Source: Psychrobacillus sp. FSL K6-2836 (GTDB taxonomy: Bacteria; Bacillota; Bacilli; Bacillales_A; Planococcaceae). Taken from it: DNA of 64,000 nucleotides. Made by a program: the position numbers and the translations under genes. Positions 43,784 to 52,477 of this stretch are shown here, in pieces. The notes below the pieces were generated by a model, which ran no database searches, had not been told where the DNA came from, and saw only the letters and a program-made list of their open reading frames with translations. The stretch is taken from NCBI RefSeq assembly GCF_038003085.1, contig NZ_JBBOOM010000001.1, positions 434,001 through 498,000 on the forward strand, written 5' to 3'. The stretch's first letter is position 1; each line of letters starts with the position of its first letter.

Positions 43784-44097
43784 AATATCACCTCATTTTC
43801 TTCTACTTCTTACACAGACGCTTTCACATAATAAAAGTTGTACGAAATGAACGAATTATCATTTCAATCTTGAATTTACTCAGCAATATTCTCAAAGGTA
43901 CCCATTCAATATTTTCTAGCTGATTTAGTATAAATTTAAGTAAAAAACCTTGAAAGGCTTTTAGCCAATCAAGGTAATTGAGTTCAAATAAACTATTTTT
44001 ATACATATTATGAGGACCTCTGTAATAATAAATTAAATAGCTATTACTGTCACTTTTTTCTATATCTTGGGAAGAAGTATCGTATATTTTGTCTTGC
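43784..44097. other. Region downstream of the flavin reductase
   Basis: One minus-strand frame stays open from inside the reductase gene to 43824 (...YYRGPHNMYKNSLFELNYLDWLKAFQGFLLKFILNQLE...), but has no start of its own and the upper half only shadows the reductase. I leave it uncalled. Confidence 0.3.
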
Positions 44098-44814
44098 TTA
44101 AATTGACAAATCAAATGATAAAAAATCAGGCAGTTTTTGCTCATGCTTGTCGAGCATAATCTGTTCCGGCTTGATGCCCTGCTCACGCAATACTTTAATG
44201 TTCTGAACGAGGAATTCGTCGCTGCCGACAACATAGAAAAGTCCATCCTTGTCTGCAGCAAGGTTTTTCACTTCTTCATAGTAGTCTTTACGGTTATCGA
44301 CGAACTGTGATGTGAACTTCTTGTTAGATTCGGATTTAAATATATTGGTGAATAAGAAATCTTTTGATGAATCGATATTCAGGGAATGAATTTGATTGAC
44401 GTTGTCAGCACGCTCGAAATAATCAAGTACAAGCGGTCTGAAAGTTGCCAGGCCGACACCTGATGACAGCAGGTAAACATTTTTGTCTTCTCTTTTAAGC
44501 GGTACATTCGAATGAGTTTTAAATATTGCAACTTCATTGCCGACTTCAAGATTTCTTAAAATCGTTTTAAACTCAGAGGACTGCTCTCTGATACGTGTTG
44601 TGATACCGATTGAGTTTTCATGCGGTAAAGTAGAGATTGACATGTGGCGAATAAGACTACGGTTTGGTTTATCTCCGGCATTAAAACCTTCCAGTGCGAA
44701 GTGTGTGTGAGAACCTTCTTCCCATGTAAAGCCTTCCGGACAGTCGAGCAGGTACGTTTTAACCTCAGGCGTTTCTTCAATAATCTTATTTATTTTAGTC
44801 CAGTATATTTGCAT
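44098..44814 (-). CDS. Flavodoxin/ferredoxin reductase-like FAD/NAD(P) protein
   Basis: 238 residues. The FAD-binding beta-barrel is ~1-105, with RHMSISTLPHENSIGITTRI (R-x-x-S plus phosphate-binding segment) and a G-S/T-H loop. The NAD(P) half is ~108-238, with VYLLSSGVGLATFRPLVLDYF, LFTNIFKSESNKKFTSQF and GLFYVVGSDEFLVQNIKVLREQGI. This is the ferredoxin-NADP(H) reductase fold. It lacks an N-terminal redox partner domain. Base use is markedly more GC- and CG-rich (CTGTCCGGAAGGC, GCCGACACC) than its neighbours, suggesting recent transfer. The start ATG has only a weak GGGGGA site. Confidence 0.75.
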   Translation of the reverse strand: MQIYWTKINKIIEETPEVKTYLLDCPEGFTWEEGSHTHFALEGFNAGDKPNRSLIRHMSISTLPHENSIGITTRIREQSSEFKTILRNLEVGNEVAIFKTHSNVPLKREDKNVYLLSSGVGLATFRPLVLDYFERADNVNQIHSLNIDSSKDFLFTNIFKSESNKKFTSQFVDNRKDYYEEVKNLAADKDGLFYVVGSDEFLVQNIKVLREQGIKPEQIMLDKHEQKLPDFLSFDLSI

Positions 44815-45386
44815 TTTATATTCCCCCTACTTAATTATATTTATCGTTATTATCTAATATACAATAAGTGATAATAATTCTCAATTAAAAGGTTTGATTA
44901 TAACTAGTTTAAGCTTCATATAATGGTCCAGGTCCAACACCTTTTGCTATAACAATATTATAGTACAATTATTGTTTTCTATTCTATTTCACTTAAACAA
45001 CCACTATTCACCCATTTGCTAAAATTCGAGGTAATTATAGTAGCATAGATCGGGTCTATATCCCCAGAGTCAATAGCTAATACCTCTTAACCAACTTACC
45101 AATTGAAAACCATTTGTATATCTTAACAAATCCTTATCATCTTAATGCGTTGGATGAATATATTACGTTTCATTATCTACGTGTTAAAATATAGACAGAT
45201 AAATATTGAGGAATAGTCCGAAAACTATTCTTAAACTACACTACAAATGTAACGATATACTTCGAAGCTGATGCCAAACGGTTATAGTGTGTATGATTGT
45301 ACATTTTTGTGTATTAATGCGAATGTTTGTAAAACAAGTACATTCAAGGATTTACATAGAAATTAAAATAATAGGATGGTGCTTCA
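44815..45386. other. Gene-free region between divergent genes
   Basis: It should contain promoters for the reductase (minus) and the exporter-like gene (plus). TATATTGAC- and TATAAT-like words occur around 44930-44960, but none pairs convincingly with a -35. No gene recognised; a short plus-strand frame at 45287-45511 only shadows the start of the next gene. Confidence 0.35.
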
Positions 45387-46352
45387 ATGATTGGTATGGG
45401 CTATCGGACGATAAAGACTGCCGTAGGAGCAGGGCTGGCAATTTGGATTGCGAGTTTATTGGATTTGGAATTTGCGACCTTTGCAGCAATTATTGTTATT
45501 ATGTGTATTGAGAAAACGAAGAAAAAGACATTAATTACAATTAAGGATAAATTCTTTGCCTCACTTTTATCTTTAATTCTCGGTGCTTTGTTGTTTGAAG
45601 TATTAGGTTATTCTCCCATTGTCTTTTCTTTATTTATATTATTATTTGTTCCAATCCTCGTAAGAGCTCACATCCAGGGTGGTTTTGTCACAAGTATGGT
45701 TGTCGTATTACATGTTTATACGGTAAAGAATGCTAGCTGGGCTACGTTTCTGAACGAGATCTATATTATTTTCATCGGCATAGGAATAGCTCTTCTTGTA
45801 AATAGTTTCATGCCAAATTTCAAGCGAGATATTGAAATCTTTAAGAAGAAGATTGAACAAAAGTTTGAAATCATTCTCTTTGAATTCTCTGCCCATTTAA
45901 GGGATAGTATGCGAAGCTGGGATGGGAAAGAAATACTTGAGGTAGAGGATTTGATCAATCAATCCAAGAGCATTGCCATTCAAGATGTAGAAAATCATCT
46001 GTTGCGAAAACAAAATAAAGATTATTATTATTTAGAAATGCGAGAGGATCAACTGGAACTCCTACAACATATGATGAAAATCATTGCTATTTTCTCTTCA
46101 TCCAGCCTAGACATCAAACAGAAAGAAATGTTTGCAGAGTTCTTGGAGAACTTAAGTCGGAACGTTCATTCGGGTGATACTACGGACATTTCATTAAATG
46201 AGTTAGAAGAATTAAATGAAATAATCCGCAAGATGGAGTTGCCGAAGACAAGAGAAGAATTTGAAGTACGAGCGAATCTATTTTATTTGATTTTTGAAAT
46301 GAAAAACTACCTAAACATAAAGAAAAAACTTTTCACAAAAAGAAGTCGATAG
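45387..46352 (+). CDS. Aromatic acid exporter family membrane protein (ArAE_1)
   Basis: 321 residues; ATG after GGATGGTG. Residues ~1-145 hold about six membrane helices, opening MGYRTIKTAVGAGLAIWIASLLDLEFATFAAIIVIMCIEKT, the usual start of ArAE_1/DUF939 proteins such as YqjA. Residues ~150-320 are a cytoplasmic helical ArAE_1_C domain (FKRDIEIFKKKIEQKFEIILFEFSAHLRDS ... LNELEELNEIIRKMELPKTREEFEVRANLFYL). The name comes from distant similarity to aromatic acid exporters; the real substrate in this group is not established. Confidence 0.85.
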   Translation: MIGMGYRTIKTAVGAGLAIWIASLLDLEFATFAAIIVIMCIEKTKKKTLITIKDKFFASLLSLILGALLFEVLGYSPIVFSLFILLFVPILVRAHIQGGFVTSMVVVLHVYTVKNASWATFLNEIYIIFIGIGIALLVNSFMPNFKRDIEIFKKKIEQKFEIILFEFSAHLRDSMRSWDGKEILEVEDLINQSKSIAIQDVENHLLRKQNKDYYYLEMREDQLELLQHMMKIIAIFSSSSLDIKQKEMFAEFLENLSRNVHSGDTTDISLNELEELNEIIRKMELPKTREEFEVRANLFYLIFEMKNYLNIKKKLFTKRSR

Positions 46353-46410
46353 TGTAAGGAGCTTGTGAGTGGGGATATTCAGATGGTTCATCATGATTTC
46401 ATAAAATTAC

Positions 46411-46448
46411 AGAGGATATCGATTATATAATGCTCGTCGATATCCTCT
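46411..46448. terminator. Terminator of the exporter-like gene
   Basis: AGAGGATATCGA and TCGATATCCTCT are perfect 12-bp complements around 14 bases and are followed by CGATTTTTAAT. Confidence 0.8.
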
Positions 46449-46490
46449 CGATTTTTAATCCATTTTATTTGAATTTTCTAGATGGTTTAT

Positions 46491-46532
46491 AACAAACGTA
46501 GCCCCATTCAATTGAACAGGGCTACGTTTGTT
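46491..46532. terminator. Terminator of the LysM amidase
   Basis: AACAAACGTAGCCC and GGGCTACGTTTGTT are perfect 14-bp complements around 14 bases, eight bases past the minus-strand stop. Confidence 0.8.
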
Positions 46533-46540
46533 CTCTATTT

Positions 46541-47230
46541 TTATTTCACTCTTAACACTTGTCCAATATAAATTGTGTAATTGGCATCAAGACCATTCCA
46601 ACTTTTAATCTGTTGTGCTGTACTACCATATCTTTGGCTTAATGAATAGACAGTATCGCCACTTACTACCGTATGGTATACGACTGTGCTTTTCGGAGGA
46701 AGATTGAAACACTTAACAATTCCATTCACATGCCCTTGCGCTAGAGCTTCTATAAAGGAAGCTGTTTTCAATTTTGTGGCATCAGTTGCAGTATCGATAA
46801 ATCCATTTTCCGTCAATAGAGCCGGCATATTGGATTCACGTAACATGTGGAAGTTCTCCTGTTTCTTACCACGATCTGCATAATTAACAAGCTTTAAGAT
46901 TTCTGTATGAATAGTATTTTGATAAGTAGTAGTAGGCGTACCTACTCCTGGGTAAATGTAATCCTCATAACCTGTCCCACCTCCTGCATTTATGTGGACC
47001 GAAAGGAGAAAGTCAGCTCCCCAAGAGTTAGCTGCATTAGTACGCTGAGTTAAAGTTAGTGTTTGATCTCCGGTTCTACTCATCAATACACTGACATTGT
47101 TGTAATTAGCAATTAGAATATCTTTGATTCTAGTGGCAATTTGCAATGTTAGATTTTTCTCTTGTAACCCATTTCCTGTTGCACCTGGATCTGTCCCGCC
47201 ATGACCTGCATCAATAAATACTTTTACCAT
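46541..47230 (-). CDS. N-acetylmuramoyl-L-alanine amidase (Amidase_3) with LysM
   Basis: 229 residues, no signal peptide. The Amidase_3 catalytic domain is ~1-175: VFIDAGHGGTDPGATGNGLQEKNLTLQIA supplies the first zinc His and the Glu, SVHINAGGGTGYEDYIY the second His, and MPALLTENGFIDTATDA the catalytic Glu. Residues ~183-228 are one LysM motif (YHTVVSGDTVYSLSQRYGSTAQQIKSWNGLDANYTIYIGQVLRV) that binds glycan chains. Lack of a signal peptide means export through a holin-like pore, as for phage endolysins. It is the last gene of the sigma factor, YvrJ, small-gene and amidase set. Confidence 0.9.
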   Translation of the reverse strand: MVKVFIDAGHGGTDPGATGNGLQEKNLTLQIATRIKDILIANYNNVSVLMSRTGDQTLTLTQRTNAANSWGADFLLSVHINAGGGTGYEDYIYPGVGTPTTTYQNTIHTEILKLVNYADRGKKQENFHMLRESNMPALLTENGFIDTATDATKLKTASFIEALAQGHVNGIVKCFNLPPKSTVVYHTVVSGDTVYSLSQRYGSTAQQIKSWNGLDANYTIYIGQVLRVK

Positions 47231-47277
47231 TAAAAATCACCTCTTATTAGTTTTTATATTGCTATAATCTTTCTGCC

Positions 47278-47409
47278 TTAGTGATCAAGTGTTTGTTTCG
47301 TATTAGCTCGGGTGCCTCTCACTTGATCATAGTTACAAGGAACATCGCATATCATAATTCCTTCTCCCACAACTCTAATTTAAACATTGTAATTTTTTTC
47401 TAGTCCCAT
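47278..47409 (-). pseudogene. 44-codon small gene with one in-frame stop
   Basis: AGGAGGGAAAAAC precedes an ATG at 47409. The frame reads MGLEKNYNV, TAA, IRVVGEGIMICDVPCNYDQVRGTRANTKQTLDH, stop at 47278. The excellent ribosome site and the open frame after the stop point to a recently inactivated small protein. It lies between the YvrJ-like gene and the amidase, on their strand. Not recognised. Confidence 0.55.
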
Positions 47410-47540
47410 GTTTTTCCCTCCTTTATAATGTATTCATTTATAAAAGGGAAAGAAAAGAGGATAAATACAACCACTGATAGGAAATATTATATTAAATTCA
47501 AATTTTAAAGAGATCGATTAGTGGCCGGAATCAATAAAAA

Positions 47541-47570
47541 GAATACAAATCCCATTAAACGAATTTGTAC
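47541..47570. terminator. Hairpin between the YvrJ-like and small genes
   Basis: GAATACAAAT and ATTTGTACTC pair with one mismatch around about ten bases, with AAAAA before and TTTTTTT after. The amidase may thus have its own promoter downstream. Confidence 0.6.
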
Positions 47571-47654
47571 TCTTTTTTTAAATGCTATTTTTGGACGTAA
47601 CTTGATTCTTCTACTTAGAACGCAATCATTTGATTCATTATTCTGGTATAGTCC

Positions 47655-48044
47655 CTAAGTGCTCTGTGGCTTATTTTCGGCTAATTTTTGTTGTTGATTA
47701 ATAAAATCGAAGAAACCAGGTACATCTTTTATATCATTGCTACGGATTTTTTTTATTATTAGCTCCAGCAAATCTTGTTCTAAATCATCTCGATCATGAA
47801 TGTTTGTTTGCAAAAGTACTTTTTTTATCTTCGGCTCCAGCAGTTCAATTATTTTTATCATTTCTTTATCAGACATAGCTACCTCACTTTTATGACTTTT
47901 TTTTTCGAATACATCGGCTAAGGAACTTATTGCGCTTTCTAATGCCTCAATCTTTCTTTCAAATCTGTGTAATAAGTAGATTGTTACAGCAATAGGAAAA
48001 CCAAAATTTCCGATCAATTGAACAAATGCTTCTCCTTCAAACAT
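47655..48044 (-). CDS. YvrJ-domain membrane protein with C-terminal extension
   Basis: 129 residues. Residues 1-30 (MFEGEAFVQLIGNFGFPIAVTIYLLHRFERKIEAL) match the short YvrJ family, whose core is a single membrane helix. The remaining ~95 residues are a charged helical extension (KSEVAMSDKEMIKIIELLEPKIKKVLLQTNIHDRDDLEQDLLELIIKKI) not found in the ~46-residue YvrJ. Its ATG lies nine bases after GGGGTG and 31 bases inside the sigma-factor gene. In Bacillus subtilis yvrJ also sits beside an unusual sigma gene, so a linked membrane or holin-like role is plausible. Confidence 0.65.
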   Translation of the reverse strand: MFEGEAFVQLIGNFGFPIAVTIYLLHRFERKIEALESAISSLADVFEKKSHKSEVAMSDKEMIKIIELLEPKIKKVLLQTNIHDRDDLEQDLLELIIKKIRSNDIKDVPGFFDFINQQQKLAENKPQST

Positions 48045-48562
48045 ACCGAATTCACCCCATCTCGTAACTTTTTAATAGCACTTTTTCTTGTTTTATATAT
48101 TGATTGTTGAGTTATTCCTAATGATTTTGCGATTTCTGTATCTGTCATTTGATGAAGATAGGAAAGCGTTATAATATATTTTTGCTTTTCAGTTAGCTGG
48201 TTAAAGCTTTTAAAAAGTTCTTCACTTGTTAAATGATCTTGAAAACGTAACGAAGGTGAATGGTATTCATAGTATTGATTAAAATGCTGCTCACAAATCA
48301 ACTCTGCTCCTCCTGTTTGTTCCGTAGCTAACTGATACCTTTTATTGTGTAGGTGGAGTTTCTTATCAAAATGTATACTTTCAAAGTGCAATACTTTAAT
48401 TAAATATGAAATTAGTCTGTACCTTTGGTAAAAACTTCTGAAGCGTTCGTCTAATATTATTTTTATGTCATCTGAATACTCCTTTTGATAATTCTCGAAC
48501 AACTCTCGATTATCTGTATCATCTAAAAATGATACTATTAATTTATTCTCCAATATTTCCAT
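48014..48562 (-). CDS. Alternative sigma-70-type factor
   Basis: 182 residues; ATG after GGGAGGATGATTTT. The C-terminal region 4 is clear: FNQLTEKQKYIITLSYLHQMTDTEIAKSLGITQQSIYKTRKSAIKKLRDGV (~125-175), a -35-binding HTH. The N-terminal ~80 residues (LFENYQKEYSDDIKIILDERFRSFYQRYRLISYLIKVLHFESIHFDKK) look like region 2. No known anti-sigma gene is adjacent. The size and YvrJ partner recall YvrI (SigO)/phage late-gene sigma and UviA/TcdR-type sigma factors. Two inverted repeats just upstream suggest SOS-type regulation. Confidence 0.75.
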   Translation of the reverse strand: MEILENKLIVSFLDDTDNRELFENYQKEYSDDIKIILDERFRSFYQRYRLISYLIKVLHFESIHFDKKLHLHNKRYQLATEQTGGAELICEQHFNQYYEYHSPSLRFQDHLTSEELFKSFNQLTEKQKYIITLSYLHQMTDTEIAKSLGITQQSIYKTRKSAIKKLRDGVNSVCLKEKHLFN

Positions 48563-48588
48563 AAAATCATCCTCCCAACTTTATTTTT

Positions 48589-48637
48589 AGAGCATATGTT
48601 CTATTTTATTTAAAAAATATAAGAACATAATGTTCTT
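48589..48637 (-). promoter_or_regulatory. Two SOS-like dyads upstream of the sigma-factor gene
   Basis: 48589-48602 is AGAGCATATGTTCT, close to the Bacillus SOS consensus CGAACATATGTTCG with a G in one half-site. 48621-48637 is AAGAACATAATGTTCTT, a perfect 17-base palindrome with GAAC and GTTC spaced by five rather than four bases. They lie 27 and 59 bases before the sigma gene start on the minus strand. LexA binding is inferred. Confidence 0.55.
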
Positions 48638-49294
48638 AATATGTAAAAGTATCTTATATTAAGTAAAGGTAAATTTCTTTGATGAATAACAACCTTAATG
48701 TGATTTTTTAATATATTTTTTCTTATTATACCATTCTATAAATACCGCTCTTATACTGGATTTCTTCTCGCACACTTTTTTACTGTTGGAACAAAGAATC
48801 TCCTTTGTAACTTTCAAAAAACAATAAACTTAGGCTAAATCAAAAACATCTATTTAAATAGCCCTCACCGCATGGTGGATGGCTTCCATTTCAATCTACG
48901 TCCAATATTTTCATAGGTTATGCTCATCAAGCATACAGAAATAACCACTTCACAATATTCTTTAATATTTCACTTTTTAGAAGGAAGGTAAAGAGAGAAG
49001 TTCTAATATCCGCAAAAATAAACCTTACGAATTAATATATATAAAGTTTACTGGGACTCTTACACTAACACTTTAGGAAAATAACGGTTAAAATAATCGT
49101 CCCCACAGGTGATCATTCTTCTACCCCACTGATAAACTATTAATAAATGAAAGTTTAGAAATGACCTGTTGCATTATTTTTTGTGGGTCACTGGTATAGT
49201 AACAAAACATGTATGGAACTAGTATAAAACTATCTCTTTTTTAGAGTTAACTTATACTAATTCAACTATTATTACAAAAAATATTTAATCCACG
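48638..49294. other. Gene-free region upstream of ddh
   Basis: AT-rich. No open frame with ribosome site and no riboswitch pattern (I looked for lysine and S-box cores). Nothing further recognised. Confidence 0.35.
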
Positions 49295-49300
49295 TATAAT
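49272..49300 (+). promoter_or_regulatory. Probable ddh promoter
   Basis: A consensus -10 TATAAT (49295-49300) lies 17 bases after a weak -35 TTACAA (49272-49277). It is about 110 bases before the ddh start and faces it. Confidence 0.45.
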
Positions 49301-49412
49301 AGAGAAAACCATTAGTTAATTTTCGATTGATTCTATCAAAAAAATTAGCATTAGCTAAGATTAGATTCATTTCTTCACTAAAAAATTCAGTAAAGAATAA
49401 GGAGATAGGTAT

Positions 49413-50399
49413 ATGAGTAGTATGATTAAACTAGGCATCGTTGGATATGGTAATCTCGGAAAAGGTGCAATTGAAGCGATCAAACAAACTCCAGATATGG
49501 AGTTAGTAGCAATTTTCACAAGAAGAGATCCTAAAGACTTAAATATTGATGAACCCAATGTTAAAACTGTAAATATTGCAAAAGCGAATGACTACAAAAA
49601 TGAAATTGATGTGATGTTACTTTGTGGTGGATCTGCAACAGATTTGCCTGAACAAACTCCTTACTTTGCAAGCATGTTCAATACTGTAGATAGTTTTGAT
49701 ACGCATGCAAAAATTCCTGAGTTTTATCAATCTGTAAATAAAGCTGCAACAAAAAATAATACAACCGCAATTATCTCAGTTGGATGGGATCCAGGCTTAT
49801 TTTCCATCAATCGCGTGATGGCAGATGCAATTTTACCCAATGGTGAAAACTATACATTCTGGGGTAAAGGACTGAGCCAAGGACACTCGGATGCAGTAAG
49901 AAGAGTAAATGGTGTAAAAAATGGTGTACAATATACAATTCCAGCTGAAGAAGCAATCGAAAAAGTTCGTAGTGGTTCAAATCCTGAACTAACAACTGCA
50001 GAAAAGCACGCCCGTGTTTGCTATATCGTTGCTGAAGAAGGCGCAGACAAAGCAGCAATCGAGTATGAGATCAAAACTATGCCAAACTACTTTGCTGATT
50101 ATGATACAGAAGTAAATTTCATCGCAGAAGAAGAATTAAAACGTGATCACTCCAAAGCACCACATGGCGGATTTGTCATCCGAGGTGGGAATACGGGAGC
50201 TGGCAACAAGCAAATTTACGAATTTTCACTTAAACTAGAGAGCAATCCTGAATTTACTGCAAGCGTATTAGTAGCCTACGCGAGAGCAGCTTATCGCTTA
50301 AATAATGAAAAACAGTTTGGAGCAAAAACAGTTTATGATGTCGCACCTGGTTATATTTCACCACGATCATCCGAAGAATTAAGAAGAGATTATTTATAA
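49413..50399 (+). CDS. ddh: meso-Diaminopimelate D-dehydrogenase
   Basis: 328 residues, ATG after AAGGAG. NADP-binding loop GIVGYGNLGKGAIEAI (~8-23); IFTRRDPKDL supplies the 2'-phosphate-binding Arg pair. The substrate region includes SFDTHAKIPEFY, SVGWDPGLFSINRV, GKGLSQGHSDAVRRV and the Gly-rich PHGGFVIRGGNTG, all hallmarks of Ddh. The enzyme reductively aminates tetrahydrodipicolinate directly to meso-DAP, bypassing the four-step acetyl/succinyl route, and supplies cell-wall DAP and lysine. Lengths match (~326). Monocistronic with promoter and terminator. Ddh occurs in some Bacillaceae and Caryophanaceae but not in B. subtilis. Confidence 0.95.
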   Translation: MSSMIKLGIVGYGNLGKGAIEAIKQTPDMELVAIFTRRDPKDLNIDEPNVKTVNIAKANDYKNEIDVMLLCGGSATDLPEQTPYFASMFNTVDSFDTHAKIPEFYQSVNKAATKNNTTAIISVGWDPGLFSINRVMADAILPNGENYTFWGKGLSQGHSDAVRRVNGVKNGVQYTIPAEEAIEKVRSGSNPELTTAEKHARVCYIVAEEGADKAAIEYEIKTMPNYFADYDTEVNFIAEEELKRDHSKAPHGGFVIRGGNTGAGNKQIYEFSLKLESNPEFTASVLVAYARAAYRLNNEKQFGAKTVYDVAPGYISPRSSEELRRDYL

Positions 50400-50412
50400 G
50401 AAATGTTTGTAC

Positions 50413-50445
50413 AAACAACTCCCTTTTTTATATAGGGGGTTGTTT
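50413..50445 (+). terminator. Terminator of ddh
   Basis: AAACAACTCCC and GGGGGTTGTTT pair with one mismatch around TTTTTTATATA-type loop and are followed by TTAG, 13 bases after the stop. Confidence 0.7.
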
Positions 50446-50656
50446 TAGATTCCCTTCAAAATTCAATTTTTTGAGTTTCGAATCATTTTCCACTATTTTG
50501 CTCTTCCAACTTAAAAATCCCGCTACCTTCATACTGTGAAGATTAGCTGGGTTTCTTAATTATTTTCATCCACCATTTATTGAACGTAATAATTTGTTCA
50601 ATACAAAAGTGACTGCTCATTGTTCTTCAATCGCATCTGTTTGTTAAAAACAACTA

Positions 50657-51007
50657 CTAATATAGTCCAGTACCACTTAATTTCAGCAAGGTAGTTACTA
50701 TGTACTTTTTACCAAGCTCATCATCAAAGCACTTTTCATCGTGAATGTAACCTCTCTCTCTAAAAAAGGTATACCATTTACCTTCTTCCTCAAAATAATG
50801 GAAGCCTTCAACCAGAGAATCTCTGCTCGTTGAATCACTATGTGGGATCCCATGGATAGAGGTATATTCATACACTTCTTCATTGCTAACCGTAAAAACT
50901 TCTGAGTATTTACGAGTTCTCATATCTCTAACACCTAGCGTTTTACAAGCAAAGTCTAATGGATTCCCATAAAGCAGTATCTTTATCTGAGTTTCTTTAT
51001 CAATCAA
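50657..51007 (-). CDS. Hypothetical protein
   Basis: 116 residues from a TTG at 51007, nine bases after AAGGAG; a TTG at 51016 overlaps the ribosome site. The sequence DKETQIKILLYGNPLDFACKTLGVRDMRTRKYSEVFTVSNEEVYEYTSIHGIPHSD...SLVEGFHYFEEEGKWYTFFRERGYIHDEKCFDDE looks like a folded soluble domain. No family recognised. It is followed by no clear terminator. Confidence 0.6.
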   Translation of the reverse strand: MIDKETQIKILLYGNPLDFACKTLGVRDMRTRKYSEVFTVSNEEVYEYTSIHGIPHSDSTSRDSLVEGFHYFEEEGKWYTFFRERGYIHDEKCFDDELGKKYIVTTLLKLSGTGLY

Positions 51008-51094
51008 AAATATCAACTCCTTATTAAGATTTGTTTCAAATCCACATTTTAAACTTATCCTTCATTTTACATTTAGAATACTAAATTGTCTTCT

Positions 51095-51377
51095 TATAAA
51101 ACGGATGGCATTTCCTTCATCTGAAACTGCCCCCCACTGCACTGCATGGTGTATCGTTTTTGTTTCACTGTGTAATCTGTCTAGCATAGTAATGAATATG
51201 GAAATTCATTAAAGTACAATCAACATTAATAAAATCATCTTTAATTTCGGTACGTTTTATGAACCTAACAGCATTACGAGAATCTCGAAAGGTTCCTGTA
51301 ATTGTACTAATAACTGGGTCGTTACCCCCAAATTAATTTTTAACTAATTCATTCAGTACATATTCTGTTAAAGGCAT
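51095..51377 (-). pseudogene. Unrecognised degraded gene
   Basis: The minus strand reads MPLTEYVLNELVKN, stop, FGGNDPVISTITGTFRDSRNAVRFIKRTEIKDDFINVDCTLMNFHIHYYARQITQ, stop, then further broken frames. It has the look of a real protein with at least two stops. I cannot name it. It lies between the 50657 gene and the 51395 hairpin. Confidence 0.4.
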
Positions 51378-51394
51378 TTTACTTAGAACGGCAA

Positions 51395-51433
51395 AAAAAG
51401 AACGAAATCCATCATCGGAAATTCGTTCTTTTT
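51395..51433. terminator. Terminator downstream of dus
   Basis: AAAAAGAACGAA and TTCGTTCTTTTT pair, with CC/GG inside, and A- and T-runs on both sides. The stem resembles the one at 15680-15720. Confidence 0.65.
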
Positions 51434-51439
51434 CATTAT

Positions 51440-51478
51440 ACTAACTCTAACTACGCAATCGCTTCACAATGTGGTGAG
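51440..51478. repeat. Dispersed 39-bp repeat, copy 2
   Basis: 33 of 39 bases match 15730-15768, again directly beside a GAACGAA-stem hairpin. Confidence 0.5.
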
Positions 51479-51508
51479 GTAAGTGACAACATATATATGG
51501 CGGAATAG

Positions 51509-52477
51509 TCATTCAACATTGTTTGATTCAAAATTATTGAGCAGTGCACGCACCTCATCCGTTGACTTTGTGTTCATCAATTGATTTCTTAATTCACCAG
51601 CTCCACGGAATCCTTTGACATAAATTTTGAAAAAGCGATGAAGCCCTGTGATAGAACGAGGTAAGCTTTCAGCATATTGATCTTGAAGATCAAGCTGCAA
51701 TCTTAAAAGATCCAGGTACTCTTTACTGCTATGCTCTTTTGGCTCTTTTTCAAAAGCAAAAGGATTTTTAAAAATACCTCGCCCAATCATAACGCCATCT
51801 ATACCATATTGTTCAGCAAGCTGAAGCCCAGTTTGACGGTCAGGAATGTCTCCATTGATTGTTAGTAGCGTATTTGGCGCGATACGGTCACGTAAGTTTT
51901 TAATTTCCGGAATTAGCTCCCAATGCGCATCTACTTGGCTCATTTCCTTTTTTGTACGTAAATGAATCGAAAGGTTAGCGATGTCTTGTTTCAAAATATG
52001 AGTTAGCCATTCGTGCCACTCCTCTATATCAGTGTAACCAAGCCTTGTTTTCACGCTGACAGGTAGTCCACCAGCTTTTGCTGCTTGAATAAGTTCTGCC
52101 GAAACGTCCGGGCGCAGAATAAGGCCACTACCTTTCCCTCTTGAAGCCACATTTGGGACAGGGCAGCCCATATTTATATCGATACCTTTAAATCCTAGCT
52201 CTGCCATGCCAATACTCATTTGACGGAAATATTCAGGCTTATCCCCCCAAATATGTGCCACCATTGGCTGTTCGTCTTCTGTAAAAATTAAGCGTCCACG
52301 CACACTTTTCATACCCTCTGGATGACAATAGCTATCCGAGTTTGTAAACTCTGTAAAAAATACATCCGGTTTACCTGCTTTACTTACTACATGACGAAAA
52401 ACAACATCGGTCACATCTTCCATTGGTGCAAGTACAAAAAATGGTCGAGGTAAATCACGCCAAAAATTAACTGTCAT
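51509..52477 (-). CDS. tRNA-dihydrouridine synthase family protein
   Basis: 322 residues from the ATG at 52477; a TTG at 52489 is an alternative that lies too close to GAGAGG. The FMN-binding TIM barrel starts [19 protein letters not shown] (~10-28). The catalytic-cysteine block is [27 protein letters not shown] (~97-123), then VSVKTRLG (~140), [18 protein letters not shown] and [14 protein letters not shown] (~230-243). These enzymes reduce uridine to dihydrouridine in tRNA. It resembles the DusC-like extra paralogue of Firmicutes rather than DusB, judged only by the APMEDVTD opening. Confidence 0.85.
   Translation of the reverse strand: MTVNFWRDLPRPFFVLAPMEDVTDVVFRHVVSKAGKPDVFFTEFTNSDSYCHPEGMKSVRGRLIFTEDEQPMVAHIWGDKPEYFRQMSIGMAELGFKGIDINMGCPVPNVASRGKGSGLILRPDVSAELIQAAKAGGLPVSVKTRLGYTDIEEWHEWLTHILKQDIANLSIHLRTKKEMSQVDAHWELIPEIKNLRDRIAPNTLLTINGDIPDRQTGLQLAEQYGIDGVMIGRGIFKNPFAFEKEPKEHSSKEYLDLLRLQLDLQDQYAESLPRSITGLHRFFKIYVKGFRGAGELRNQLMNTKSTDEVRALLNNFESNNVE

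Noticed and set aside
43824-44261. 145-residue minus-strand frame beside the flavin reductase
   Set aside because: Its upper half shadows the reductase in another frame and the lower half lacks a start and family features.
49140-49412. A lysine or SAM riboswitch before ddh
   Set aside because: None of the conserved core segments are present, only an AT-rich leader with a TATAAT promoter.
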